Below, in pieces: positions 1 through 8,177 of a DNA stretch of 44,488 nt (the first letter of the stretch is position 1; each line of letters starts with the position of its first letter). Below the pieces are notes generated by a model. The model was not told the DNA's origin, did not search any database, and saw nothing but the letters and a program-made list of their open reading frames with translations. The position numbers and the translations under genes are program-made. The stretch is from Roseateles toxinivorans (GTDB lineage Bacteria > Pseudomonadota > Gammaproteobacteria > Burkholderiales > Burkholderiaceae_C). The DNA lies in the NCBI GenBank assembly GCA_945898095.1, contig CAMDHE010000025.1, positions 1-44,488 on the forward strand. The letters are read 5' to 3'.

Positions 1-86
1 AGCACGCGCTATTGGCCGCAAAATGCGCCTTGCATCCCATCCCGGTCCGCACTGCACACATCCGCGTTGAGTTATGCAGAGCATCC
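1..86. mobile_element. Partial copy (right half) of a palindromic MITE, IS5-like ends
   Basis: These bases match the right half of two full copies at 40800-40960 and 44326-44487 (the latter inverted). The copy starts in the central palindrome and runs to the terminal repeat ending GCAGAGCATCC at 86. It is followed directly by CTAG (87-90), which fits the YTAR target duplication typical of the IS5 group. The left half lies outside the window. No transposase is encoded, so the element would be non-autonomous. Family assignment is inference from end sequence and target preference. Confidence 0.75.
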
Positions 87-93
87 CTAGCGG

Positions 94-540
94 TCATACG
101 AGCCTTTTCGCCAGCAAGGCGGCAATATCGGCATCCATTTCGGCCATGACTTCGTTATGCGAAAAATTCGGACGTGGGTCGTCAATGGCGGCCTGAATCT
201 CGCTGGCCAGCCACTGGTTATAGGCTGCGGCTTCGTGCGCTTGGCGCATGGACTGGGCGCGGCTATCCCGGCTCTGTGTGACTTCCTTTTGGTCGGGGTT
301 CCAGTGGGTTGCGTCGAGCTGAGCAGTGGCAATGCCAAGTTCACGCAACACGATCATTGCGGAATTCGGACTACCAAAGCGGCGCGGCTCGGAACTGCGT
401 GCCTTCACCAAAAAACTTCTTGCCCGCTACGGGTGGCAATTTCCATGAAAAACCCGCTTCCGCTCGCTTTCAAGGTGACACCGACAACTCCGCCGGCACT
501 GGCCGTGGCGCGTAACTGATCCAATGTGATGCTTTGCATG
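94..540 (-). pseudogene. Antitoxin-like protein (RelB/StbD-type C-terminus), frameshifted
   Basis: Reading from an ATG at 540 gives an N-terminus beginning MQSITLDQLRATAS that runs about 40 residues to a premature TGA. It ends at a run of six T on the minus strand, near 406-413. Adding one T restores a continuous frame into the downstream 105-residue segment (from 411), which ends at 94. The C-terminal part contains DDPRP and VMAEMDADIAAL, a pattern common in RelB/StbD-like antitoxins that neutralise a partner RNase toxin. I infer a homopolymer frameshift, either a real mutation or a sequencing error. No toxin gene is visible; it would be expected downstream on this strand, exactly where the repeat and the window end lie. 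Confidence 0.55.
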
Positions 541-750
541 ATTCAACCCTCTATCGCTCGGACGTAGTCCTATAGATTTACATACGCATGATCTATGGAA
601 ATCCTGCAAGGACAAGGGCTTGCGCGCTGCCCAAGACGGTGCGGTCGATGGCCAAGCATCCCGAAGGCGCTGTTTCACCCGACCAGGCCGTCGGCATGGG
701 CATGAACAGCAATGCCAAGCAACTCGCTCAGAGCATCTGCCTGGAGTGGC
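541..750. other. Non-coding gap, no recognisable gene
   Basis: Between the antitoxin-like gene and the DUF393 gene there is no convincing coding sequence. Short open frames on both strands show no family resemblance. The only structured feature is the AT-rich dyad at 569-598. Confidence 0.5.
569..598. promoter_or_regulatory. Imperfect dyad upstream of the antitoxin-like gene, candidate operator
   Basis: CCTATAGAT at 569-577 and ATCTATGG at 591-598 form an imperfect inverted repeat around a second near-palindrome, CATACGCATG. It lies about 30 bp upstream of the antitoxin start at 540 in an unusually AT-rich patch. Antitoxins commonly autoregulate through such sites; the assignment is inference. 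Confidence 0.3.
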
Positions 751-1137
751 TCAATGCGGCGCCTGCTTGAAGGCTTTGCGCGCCCATTTTTGCAAGCTGG
801 GGCGAAGCGGCAAGAACGAACGGTAAGCGCCCTCGAACAACCATGACAGCGGTGGCCAGGCCGACAACCAGCCCAGCCAACGCCAGCCCGGGAATACCCG
901 CCACATGCGGGAAAACGCCGCTGCACCGCTGAACAAGCGCCCTCGGCTGTCGCGCACATGAAAACGCGCCATGGCCGCCTCGCAGCTGAGCATCGCGCCC
1001 AGATCCTGCCCGGCGCTGACATCAACCCAATCGATCAACTTCGACTGCGGCAAGCGGCGATAAATGGCGATCTCGCGCTGACAAAGCGGGCAAGAGCCAT
1101 CAAAGTAGACCGTCAAACCGGGCAAAGCGCCGCTCAT
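751..1137 (-). CDS. DUF393 / DCC-family thiol-disulfide oxidoreductase-like protein
   Basis: A 128-residue protein of the DUF393 (DCC, YuxK-like) family. It has the diagnostic N-terminal pattern YFDGSCPLC, with cysteines at 16 and 19 in a CxxC arrangement, preceded by a beta strand as in thioredoxin-like folds. The C-terminal half is rich in Trp and hydrophobic residues (around 78-105), as is usual for the family. The biochemical role of this family is not settled; a redox role is inferred from CxxC. The start ATG overlaps the stop of the upstream histidine phosphatase by 4 nt (ATGA), so the two are probably translationally coupled. It is the last gene of a three-gene minus-strand operon starting at 2412. 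Confidence 0.85.
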   Translation of the reverse strand: MSGALPGLTVYFDGSCPLCQREIAIYRRLPQSKLIDWVDVSAGQDLGAMLSCEAAMARFHVRDSRGRLFSGAAAFSRMWRVFPGWRWLGWLSAWPPLSWLFEGAYRSFLPLRPSLQKWARKAFKQAPH

Positions 1138-1736
1138 GCGGCCAGATCCGCGCGCGCCAGCATTCGCCCTTGCCGATCCACCAAAAAGCCCTCGCCCAAG
1201 CCTGGGTAGGCCCCGGTCAAGCCGGTCATGATGACCTGGTGCGTGATCCAGACTTCCATGCGCCCGGCGGGCATCGCCAGCAAGCGTTCACGCAAGGCCT
1301 GTTGCTGAGCGGCCGGATCGCCCTGCCCGTCAAAGGTGGAATTGAGCGCAGACCAGTCTTCGAACTCCCCGAAAGCCAGGCGCGCGGTGTCCTGGCAGCG
1401 GCACCATTGGCTGCTGCGCACCGCAGCGGGCTTGATCAGCTTGGCCCGCATCCATTCGCCCAGCTTGCGCGAGGCTTGCCGGCCCGCTTCGCTCAGGTTG
1501 CGCTGAGTCTGGCATTGGCCGATGACGAAACCGGGCGGGTCACCCAGCCCCGGCTCGGTGGCGGCATGGCGAATCAGCAAGACGCCCCCCTCGCGCTGCC
1601 AAAGCCGGGCCAGGTCAGCCAGGGCGCTGGCGGGAACGTTGGCTGCAACAGCGGCCGACAGCGGCGCTGTCAAAACCATTGACAGGCAAGCCAGCCATTC
1701 GCGGCGGCTCAGTGGGCGGGGCAGAAGTTGACTCAT
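1134..1736 (-). CDS. Exported histidine phosphatase family protein
   Basis: A protein of about 200 residues with the histidine-phosphatase signature LLIRHAATEPG; the RH pair holds the phosphate-accepting histidine. A second conserved His lies near the C-terminus (WITHQVIM). Before the catalytic domain is a basic N-terminus (RPLSRREW) and a hydrophobic stretch ending in Ala-rich sequence, so a periplasmic location is likely; the RR pair could be Tat-like but the match is loose. The start at 1736 (MSQLLPRP) is preferred over an in-frame start at 1775, which would lie inside the upstream oxidoreductase gene. The substrate is unknown; related exported members act on sugar phosphates of lipopolysaccharide or small phosphoesters. 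Confidence 0.8.
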   Translation of the reverse strand: MSQLLPRPLSRREWLACLSMVLTAPLSAAVAANVPASALADLARLWQREGGVLLIRHAATEPGLGDPPGFVIGQCQTQRNLSEAGRQASRKLGEWMRAKLIKPAAVRSSQWCRCQDTARLAFGEFEDWSALNSTFDGQGDPAAQQQALRERLLAMPAGRMEVWITHQVIMTGLTGAYPGLGEGFLVDRQGRMLARADLAA

Positions 1737-1752
1737 GATGAATGCCGGCTGC

Positions 1753-2412
1753 TCAGGACAATTCGCCGGCGGCAATGCGGCGCAAGGCTTGCTCGAAAAA
1801 CTCGACCGCTTGCCCGCCCGAAATCAAATGCTTGTCGTTGATGATGATGGCCGGCACCGAACGGATACCGGCTTGCGCGTAAAAACGCTGGCGCTCACGC
1901 ACTTCATCGCCGAGGGCATCGCTGTCCAGCAGTTGCCGGGCAGCTTGCACATCGAGCCCGGCGGCGGCCACAGCCGCGAGCAAGACTTCGGCGTCTTCAA
2001 TGCATTCAGCGCGGCCCTGGTAGGCCTGCAAAAAAGCTTTTTTCAGCGCGTGCTGCGCGCCATCGCCCTCTCCCGCGGCCCAGCAGAGCAGGCGGTGGGC
2101 GTTGAAGGTGTTGTAAACCCGACCCCGCCCGCCCGGATGAAACTCGAAACCCACCTCGGCGCCCCGCGCGGCAATGGTCTGGCGGATTTGCGCTTGCTGA
2201 GCGGGCGTCGAGCCGTATTTTTCAGTCAGGTGTTCGCCCAGATCCTGGCCGCCAGCAGGCATCTGCGGGTTCAACTCGAAGGGCTGGAAATGCAACTCTG
2301 CCTTGACCTCGCCGTTCAGGCGCTCGAGAGCCATTTCCAGCGCGCCCAGGCCCACGGCGCACCAGGGACAGGCAATGTCAGAGACGAAATCGATCTTCAG
2401 GTGGGTGCTCAT
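1753..2412 (-). CDS. DsbA-family oxidoreductase, FrnE-like
   Basis: A 219-residue cytoplasmic-type DsbA-like thioredoxin protein. The CPWC active site is at residues 15-18, just after the first beta strand, and the cis-proline loop (SVPAIII) is near residue 187. No signal peptide is present, which separates it from periplasmic DsbA and places it with FrnE and 2-hydroxychromene-2-carboxylate-isomerase-like proteins. FrnE-type proteins are linked to oxidative stress and polyketide biosynthesis; the partner here is unknown. It is first in an operon with the histidine phosphatase and DUF393 protein. Two of the three carry CxxC motifs, so a shared redox theme is plausible. Confidence 0.9.
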   Translation of the reverse strand: MSTHLKIDFVSDIACPWCAVGLGALEMALERLNGEVKAELHFQPFELNPQMPAGGQDLGEHLTEKYGSTPAQQAQIRQTIAARGAEVGFEFHPGGRGRVYNTFNAHRLLCWAAGEGDGAQHALKKAFLQAYQGRAECIEDAEVLLAAVAAAGLDVQAARQLLDSDALGDEVRERQRFYAQAGIRSVPAIIINDKHLISGGQAVEFFEQALRRIAAGELS

Positions 2413-2712
2413 GGCGGGCTTTCGGCAAGGCTGGGTAGAGGGGCAATGACGTATTTTCCGCGTGACAGCCGCTGTCCGCTGAAGGCCGAAAAAATGGCCA
2501 GTCCTGCAGAGGGGCGTCGCATCAAAGCGGTGTACTCACATAAGCCCTTGGAATTGCGCCCAGAGAAGCTCTCACCTTGGCAGAGCTGCGCTGCATCGGC
2601 GTCGCGCGATCATCATTTCCTTGCTTGCGATCGGGCAGGTTCCAGCGGTTTGTTATAAAGAGCCACCGCGCAAGTCATTCCGGCCAGCAGGCCGAAGTCA
2701 TCAAGGATCCCC
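2413..2712. other. Divergent intergenic region between DsbA-like and homogentisate operons
   Basis: Three hundred bases without a gene, holding the promoters of both divergent operons. An AT-richer patch (TTGTTATAAAG near 2651-2661) could contain a -10 element for the rightward operon, but no well-spaced -35 box is evident. AAGGATCCCC just before 2713 supplies the ribosome binding site for the MBL-fold gene. Confidence 0.4.
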
Positions 2713-3672
2713 GTGAGTACAGAAAAGAAGTTCGCCTCCCAGGCCGACCTGGAAGAAAAGAAGGTCAGCTTCGTCAAGCTGTCCGAGCATGCTTATGCCT
2801 ATACCGCCGAGGGCGACCCGAATACCGGCATCATCATCGGCGACGATGCGGTGCTGGTCGCCGATACCCAGGCGACACCGGCGATGGCGGCTGACGTGAT
2901 CCGTCGCATCCGCGAGGTCACCGACAAGCCGATCAAGTACGTGGTGCTGACCCATTACCATGCGGTCCGCGTGCTCGGCGCCAGCGCCTACCAGGCGCAG
3001 CAGATCATCGCCAGCCAGGACACCTATGACCTGATCGTCGAGCGCGGCGAAGCCGACAAGGCCAGCGAAATCGGCCGCTTCCCGCGCCTGTTCAGCAATG
3101 TCGAGACGGTGCCGGCCGGCATGACCTGGCCGACCCTGACCTTCACCGGCAAGATGACGCTGTGGCTGGGCAAACTCGAGGTGCAATTGCTGCAACTCGG
3201 TCGCGGCCACACCAAGGGCGACACCGTGGTCTGGCTGCCGCAGGACCGCGTGCTGCTGTCGGGCGACCTGGTCGAGTTCGACGCCACGCCCTATGCGGGC
3301 GACGCCTATTTCAAGGACTGGCCGCAGACGCTGGCGAACGTCGCCAAGCTGGGTGCCCTGTCGCTGGTGCCAGGTCGCGGTCCGGCGCTGATCGGTGAGG
3401 CCAGGGTTGCGGCCGGCCTGCTCGCCACCGGCGGCTTCATCGCCGATGTGCGCGACAGCGTGGCTGCCGGAGTCGCTGCGGGCAAGGACCTGAACGCGGT
3501 CTACAAGGAAACTTTTGCCAAGCTCAAGCCCAAATATGGCCATTGGGTGATCTTCGACCATTGCATGCCGTTCGACGTGACAAGGGCCTATGACGAGGCG
3601 ACGCAGTTCCCCGACCCGCGCATCTGGACCGCCGAGCGCGACCGGCTGATGTGGGAAACGCTGGAAGGCTGA
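2713..3672 (+). CDS. MBL-fold metallo-hydrolase-like protein with altered metal motif
   Basis: A 319-residue metallo-beta-lactamase-fold protein starting at a GTG preceded by AAGGA. Later ligand positions look intact: GHTKGD (His166) and SGD (Asp185), with a C-terminal His in FDHC. The hallmark HxHxDH loop reads HYHAVR at 81-86, so His81 and His83 are kept but the Asp and final His are Val and Arg. This predicts loss of the second metal site or a changed chemistry. It is the first gene of the homogentisate operon, with 3 nt to the FAD hydroxylase, so it probably acts on an intermediate or side product such as a lactone or thioester. Function beyond fold is unknown. Confidence 0.8.
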   Translation: MSTEKKFASQADLEEKKVSFVKLSEHAYAYTAEGDPNTGIIIGDDAVLVADTQATPAMAADVIRRIREVTDKPIKYVVLTHYHAVRVLGASAYQAQQIIASQDTYDLIVERGEADKASEIGRFPRLFSNVETVPAGMTWPTLTFTGKMTLWLGKLEVQLLQLGRGHTKGDTVVWLPQDRVLLSGDLVEFDATPYAGDAYFKDWPQTLANVAKLGALSLVPGRGPALIGEARVAAGLLATGGFIADVRDSVAAGVAAGKDLNAVYKETFAKLKPKYGHWVIFDHCMPFDVTRAYDEATQFPDPRIWTAERDRLMWETLEG

Positions 3673-3675
3673 CTG

Positions 3676-5346
3676 ATGGACGGCGCGATGGCTGCTGCAC
3701 CGGGCTCAGGCCTGGGCTATGACGCCAGCGCCAGGCAGATCCAGTCGCATGTATTTGCCTACCAGCGCTCGCCCGACCAGGACCGCGCGACACCGCAGCG
3801 GCATCAGGTCGTCATCGTCGGCGCCGGCCCGGTCGGGTTGAGCCTGGCAATCGATCTGGCACAGCGCGGCCGCAAGGTGCTGCTGCTCGACAATGATGAC
3901 AAGCTGTCGAGCGGCTCGCGCGCCATCTGTTTTGCCAAGCGCACGCTCGAGATCTGGGACCGGCTCGGCCTTGGCGACCCGGCCTGCGCCAAGGGCGTCG
4001 AATGGAATGTCGGCAAGGTCTGGTTCAGGAACGATTTGCTCTACCGCTTCGACCTGCTGCCCGAGCCCGGCCATCAGCGCCCGGCTTTCATCAATCTGCA
4101 GCAGTATTACGCCGAGGCCTTTCTGGCAGTTCGCGCGGCTGAACTGCCCGGCATCGAGATCCGCTGGAAGCAAAGCGTCGCCGCGCTCGAGCAGCAGGAC
4201 GAGGGCTTGCTGCTGGGCATCGACACGCCCGAAGGTCGCTACCAGATTGCCGCCGACTATGTGACCGCCTGCGATGGTTCGCGCTCGACGCTGCGCGGCC
4301 TGCTCGGCCTGGAAAGCAAGGGCCGGGTCTTCCAGGACCGCTTTTTGATCGCCGATGTGAAGATGGCTGCCGACTTCCCCGCCGAGCGCTGGTTCTGGTT
4401 CGACCCGCCCTTCCACCCCAACCAGAGCGTGCTGCTGCACCGGCAGCCCGATGGCGTCTGGCGGATCGATTTTCAGCTCGGCTGGGATGCCGACCCGGAA
4501 GAAGAAAAAAAGCCCGAGCGCATCAAACCGCGCGTCGACGCGATGATGCAGCAGGCCCTCGGTTATGCGCCGCCCTATGAACTCGAATGGGCCAGCGTCT
4601 ACACCTTTGCCTGCCAGCGCATGAACAAGTTCCGCCATGGCCGCGTGCTCTTCGCTGGCGACTGCGCCCATGGGGTGTCGCCCTTCGGCGCGCGCGGCGC
4701 CAACTCCGGCGTCCAGGATGCCGACAACCTGGCCTGGAAGCTCGACCTGGTGCTGCGCGGCCAAGCGCCTGATGCCTTGCTCGACAGCTATGCCGCCGAG
4801 CGCGAAGCCGCCGCCGACGAGAACATCCTCAACTCGACCCGGGCCACCGACTTCATCACACCCAAGAGCGAGATCTCGCGGCTGTTTCGCGATGCGGTGC
4901 TCGACCTGGCAGGCGACTATTCTTTCGCCCGCCGCATCGTCAACAGCGGCAGGCTGTCGGTGCCGGCAACGCTGCGCGACTCGGCGCTGAACACGCCGGA
5001 CCAGGACAGCTTCACCGGCGGGATGCTGCCCGGCGCCGCCGCCGCCGATGCGCCGCTGCTCAAGGATGGCCGGCCGCAATGGCTGCTGCGCCAGTTCGGC
5101 CAGGGCTTCACCCTGCTGGTCTTCGGCCCAGCCCCCGAATGGGCTGCTGGCCTGGAATTGCAGACCGTCTGCATCGGTACATCAGGCCTGGAAGACGCCG
5201 AGGGCTGGGCGCAAAAGCGCTACGATGCGCTGCCTGGAACGGCCTATCTGCTGCGCCCCGATCAGCATGTCAGCGCCCGCTGGCGCAACCCGACCCAGGC
5301 CTTGCTTGCAAACGCCTTGCGCCGCGCCCAGGGCGAACTGATTTGA
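3676..5346 (+). CDS. FAD-dependent aromatic hydroxylase (MhpA/PheA-like flavoprotein monooxygenase)
   Basis: A 556-residue group A flavoprotein monooxygenase. The dinucleotide-binding GAGPVG is at 49-54 after an unusual 40-residue N-terminal extension. The DG motif (CDGSRS) is near 200 and the GD motif (FAGDCAHGVSPFGARGAN) near 328; together these define the FAD/NAD(P)H para-hydroxylase-type family. The C-terminal 150 residues resemble the thioredoxin-like tail of phenol and MhpA hydroxylases. Members hydroxylate phenolic rings with O2 and NAD(P)H. Its position directly before DUF2783, hmgA and fahA suggests it makes a ring-cleavage substrate, for example homogentisate from a monohydroxyphenylacetate; this is inference. 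An alternative start is Met5. Confidence 0.85.
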   Translation: MDGAMAAAPGSGLGYDASARQIQSHVFAYQRSPDQDRATPQRHQVVIVGAGPVGLSLAIDLAQRGRKVLLLDNDDKLSSGSRAICFAKRTLEIWDRLGLGDPACAKGVEWNVGKVWFRNDLLYRFDLLPEPGHQRPAFINLQQYYAEAFLAVRAAELPGIEIRWKQSVAALEQQDEGLLLGIDTPEGRYQIAADYVTACDGSRSTLRGLLGLESKGRVFQDRFLIADVKMAADFPAERWFWFDPPFHPNQSVLLHRQPDGVWRIDFQLGWDADPEEEKKPERIKPRVDAMMQQALGYAPPYELEWASVYTFACQRMNKFRHGRVLFAGDCAHGVSPFGARGANSGVQDADNLAWKLDLVLRGQAPDALLDSYAAEREAAADENILNSTRATDFITPKSEISRLFRDAVLDLAGDYSFARRIVNSGRLSVPATLRDSALNTPDQDSFTGGMLPGAAAADAPLLKDGRPQWLLRQFGQGFTLLVFGPAPEWAAGLELQTVCIGTSGLEDAEGWAQKRYDALPGTAYLLRPDQHVSARWRNPTQALLANALRRAQGELI

Positions 5347-5356
5347 GGAACTCGCG

Positions 5357-5569
5357 ATGCTGATCACCGACCCGAATCTCGAAGCCGCCGATGACTTTTA
5401 TGAAGCGCTGATCGACAGTCACCGCGAACTCGACAGCGCCAGCAGCCATCAACTCAATGCCAAGCTGGTGCTGCTGCTGGCCAACCATATCGGCCGGCAA
5501 TCGGTCCTCCAGCAGGCGCTGCAGGCAGCGCGCGCCAACACCCTTAAAACGATAGCTCAATCGGCATGA
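5357..5569 (+). CDS. DUF2783 family small protein
   Basis: A 70-residue acidic-to-neutral helical protein starting MLITDPNLEAADDFY, matching the DUF2783 family found next to homogentisate genes in beta- and alphaproteobacteria. It has no signal peptide, membrane segment or cysteines. AGGAA lies upstream of the ATG, and its TGA overlaps the hmgA start by 4 nt (ATGA), so hmgA translation is probably coupled to it. The biochemical role is unknown; conserved neighbourhood suggests an accessory to the FAD hydroxylase or to HmgA. Confidence 0.8.
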   Translation: MLITDPNLEAADDFYEALIDSHRELDSASSHQLNAKLVLLLANHIGRQSVLQQALQAARANTLKTIAQSA

Positions 5570-6861
5570 AAACAAACCCTCTCGACTACCAATCCGGCTT
5601 CGGCAATTCCTTCGCCAGCGAGGCGGTTGCCGGCGCATTGCCGATCGGCCGCAACAGCCCGCAACGGGTCGCCCATGGCCTGTATGCCGAACTGCTTTCG
5701 GGCAGCGCCTTCACCGCGCCGCGGCACAGCAATCTGCGCAGCTGGCTGTACCGGCGCCAGCCCTCGGTCATGGTCGGCGGCTATGCAGCGCTAGCCCAGC
5801 CCTGGCTGAAGACCGGCGCCAAGGACGGCCAGGCCGCGCCACCCGACCCGATGCGCTGGCATCCGCTGCCGATACCCGATGAACCGGCGGACTTCATCGA
5901 AGGCCTGCGCACGATCGCCGTCAATGGCGATGCCGATGCGCAGACCGGCATCGCCGCCCATCTCTACCTGGTCAACCGCTCGATGGGCCGGCGCGCTTTT
6001 GTCAACGCCGACGGCGAGATGCTGCTGGTGCCGCAACAAGGCAGGCTGACGATCACCACCGAGCTCGGCATCCTCGAAGTCGCACCCGGCGAAATCGCGC
6101 TGCTGCCGCGCGGCATGGCGTTCAAGATCGACGTCGACGGGCCGTCGCGCGGCTATATCTGCGAGAACTATGGGGCGCCGTTCCGCCTGCCCGAACTCGG
6201 GCCCATCGGCAGCAACGGCCTGGCCAACGCGCGCGATTTCCAGGCGCCGGTCGCCGCCTTCGAAGACGAGGCCGGCAGCTACGAAATAGTCAAGAAATAT
6301 GGCGGTTCGCTCTGGACCGCCGCCGCTGCAGCGACGCCGTTCAATGTCGTCGCCTGGCATGGCACGCTGGCGCCATTGAAGTACAACACCGCGCATTTCA
6401 TGACCATCGGCTCGATCAGTTTCGACCATCCCGATCCGTCGATCTTCACCGTGCTGACTTCGCCCAGCGACACGCCGGGAACGGCAAATTGCGACTTCGT
6501 GATCTTCCCGCCGCGCTGGCTGGTGATGGAGGGCACCTTCCGTCCGCCCTGGTACCACCGCAACCTGATGAGCGAGCTGATGGGGCTGATCACCGGCCAG
6601 TACGATGCCAAGCCCGAAGGCTTCAAGCCCGGCGGAATCAGTCTGCACAACTGCATGGTGCCGCATGGGCCTGACCTGGCGGCTTTCGACAGGGCCAGCC
6701 AAGCGCAGCTGCAGCCGCAAAAACTCGACAACACGCTGGCCTTCATGTTCGAAAGCCGCTGGCGTTTTCATCCGACCGAATTCGCGCTCAATTGCGGCGC
6801 AATCGACCGCAGCTATGCCAATTGCTGGGATGGCCTGGCCGACAATTTCAAGCAGGAATGA
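5566..6861 (+). CDS. hmgA: Homogentisate 1,2-dioxygenase
   Basis: A 431-residue enzyme, full length for the family, that opens the homogentisate ring with O2 to give maleylacetoacetate. The N-terminal YQSGFGNSFASEA is the classic family start. The Fe(II) ligands fall at His331 (WYHRN), Glu337 (MSELMG) and His367 (VPHGPD); their spacing matches the human enzyme (His335, Glu341, His371). The start overlaps the DUF2783 stop. fahA follows after 2 nt. No 4-hydroxyphenylpyruvate dioxygenase or GST-type maleylacetoacetate isomerase is in the window, so these steps are encoded elsewhere or the substrate arrives through the FAD hydroxylase. Confidence 0.97.
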   Translation: MKTNPLDYQSGFGNSFASEAVAGALPIGRNSPQRVAHGLYAELLSGSAFTAPRHSNLRSWLYRRQPSVMVGGYAALAQPWLKTGAKDGQAAPPDPMRWHPLPIPDEPADFIEGLRTIAVNGDADAQTGIAAHLYLVNRSMGRRAFVNADGEMLLVPQQGRLTITTELGILEVAPGEIALLPRGMAFKIDVDGPSRGYICENYGAPFRLPELGPIGSNGLANARDFQAPVAAFEDEAGSYEIVKKYGGSLWTAAAAATPFNVVAWHGTLAPLKYNTAHFMTIGSISFDHPDPSIFTVLTSPSDTPGTANCDFVIFPPRWLVMEGTFRPPWYHRNLMSELMGLITGQYDAKPEGFKPGGISLHNCMVPHGPDLAAFDRASQAQLQPQKLDNTLAFMFESRWRFHPTEFALNCGAIDRSYANCWDGLADNFKQE

Positions 6862-6863
6862 CA

Positions 6864-8174
6864 ATGAACCTTGACGCCAGCCATGACCCGGCAATGCAGA
6901 GCTGGGTCGATTCGGCCAATCAGCCGCAAACCGATTTCCCGATCCAGAACCTGCCTTTCGGACGCTTTCGCGGGTCCGACGGGACTTTGCGCGCCGCTGT
7001 GGCGATCGGCGACCAACTGCTCGACCTGAAGCAGGCCGCCGCCTGCCCAGGCTGGCCGACAGGCCTGGAGGGCGCGCTCGAAGCGCTGGCCGCAGGCCAT
7101 ATGAACCGCTTCATGGCACTGGGCAAGGCAGCGCGGCAAGGGCTGAGAATGGCCTTGTCGGACGGATTGAAGGCCGGCAGCCAGCAGCAGGCTTCATGGT
7201 CCGCCTGCCTGCTGCCGCAGCAGGCCGTGCAGATGGCGCTGCCCTGCGAAATCGGCGATTACACCGATTTCTATGCCGGCATCCACCATGCGACGGCAGT
7301 GGGCCGGCTGTTCCGCCCCGATGCACCGCTGCTGCCCAATTACAAATGGGTGCCGATCGGCTACCACGGGCGTTCTTCGTCAATCATTGTCAGCGGCCAG
7401 CCGATCCGCCGACCTCTCGGTCAGACCAAAGGCAGCGGCGAGGTGCCGGTCGTCGGCCCGAGCCAGCGCCTCGACTACGAACTTGAGCTCGGCTTCCTGA
7501 TCGGCGCTGGCAATCAACTCGGCGAGGCGATCGCGATCGACGCTGCCGAGGATCATCTGTTCGGCGTCACGCTGTTCAACGACTGGTCGGCACGCGACAT
7601 CCAGGCCTGGGAATATCAGCCGCTGGGCCCTTTCCTGGCGAAAAACTTCGCCAGCAGCCTGTCGCCCTGGGTCGTGACGATGGAGGCGCTGGCGCCGTTC
7701 CGCGCACCGCCCTTGCTGCGGCAGGCCGGCGACCCGCAACCCCTGCCTTATCTCGACGGCGCCAATGACCGTTTGCAGGGCGGGCTGGACATCCAGCTCG
7801 AAGCCTGGCTGCAGACTGCGGCGATGCGCGCAGCGGGCCAATCTGCGGTGCGGCTGTCCAGCGGCAATGCGAATGAAGCTGCTTACTGGACGCCGGCGCA
7901 ACTGGTCGCACATCACACGCTGGGCGGCTGCAATCTTCAGCCTGGCGATCTGTTCGGCTCGGGCACTTTGTCGGGGCCCAGGCCCGATCAGGCCGGGTCT
8001 CTGATGGAGCAGTCGCAGGGCGGCAAGCAGCCAATCAGATTGCCCAATGGCGAGACCCGCAGTTTTCTGGCTGACGGCGATGAGTTGACGCTGAAGGCCT
8101 TTTGCGAACGCGCCGGCGCCAGGCGCATCGGCCTGGGTGAATGCAGCGGTATCGTGCTGCCAGCCAAGGGCTGA
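6864..8174 (+). CDS. fahA: Fumarylacetoacetase
   Basis: A 436-residue fumarylacetoacetate hydrolase that yields fumarate and acetoacetate, the last step of homogentisate breakdown. Catalytic and metal residues align with the mouse enzyme: Asp135 and His142 (DYTDFYAGIHHATA), Glu206 and Glu208 (DYELELGF), Asp240 (LFNDWSARD) and Lys260 (PFLAKNF). The start at 6864 is chosen because it lies 2 nt after the hmgA stop with AGGA upstream; an in-frame ATG at 6792 would sit inside hmgA. Its stop is 3 nt from the stop of the convergent IclR gene, leaving no room for a separate terminator. Confidence 0.97.
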   Translation: MNLDASHDPAMQSWVDSANQPQTDFPIQNLPFGRFRGSDGTLRAAVAIGDQLLDLKQAAACPGWPTGLEGALEALAAGHMNRFMALGKAARQGLRMALSDGLKAGSQQQASWSACLLPQQAVQMALPCEIGDYTDFYAGIHHATAVGRLFRPDAPLLPNYKWVPIGYHGRSSSIIVSGQPIRRPLGQTKGSGEVPVVGPSQRLDYELELGFLIGAGNQLGEAIAIDAAEDHLFGVTLFNDWSARDIQAWEYQPLGPFLAKNFASSLSPWVVTMEALAPFRAPPLLRQAGDPQPLPYLDGANDRLQGGLDIQLEAWLQTAAMRAAGQSAVRLSSGNANEAAYWTPAQLVAHHTLGGCNLQPGDLFGSGTLSGPRPDQAGSLMEQSQGGKQPIRLPNGETRSFLADGDELTLKAFCERAGARRIGLGECSGIVLPAKG

Positions 8175-8177
8175 AAC

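Noticed and set aside
588-826. Small plus-strand frames at 588-770 and 620-826
   Set aside because: No family resemblance, poor start contexts, and partly antisense to the DUF393 gene.
3706-5079. 457-codon minus-strand open frame
   Set aside because: Antisense to the FAD hydroxylase, whose motifs are intact.
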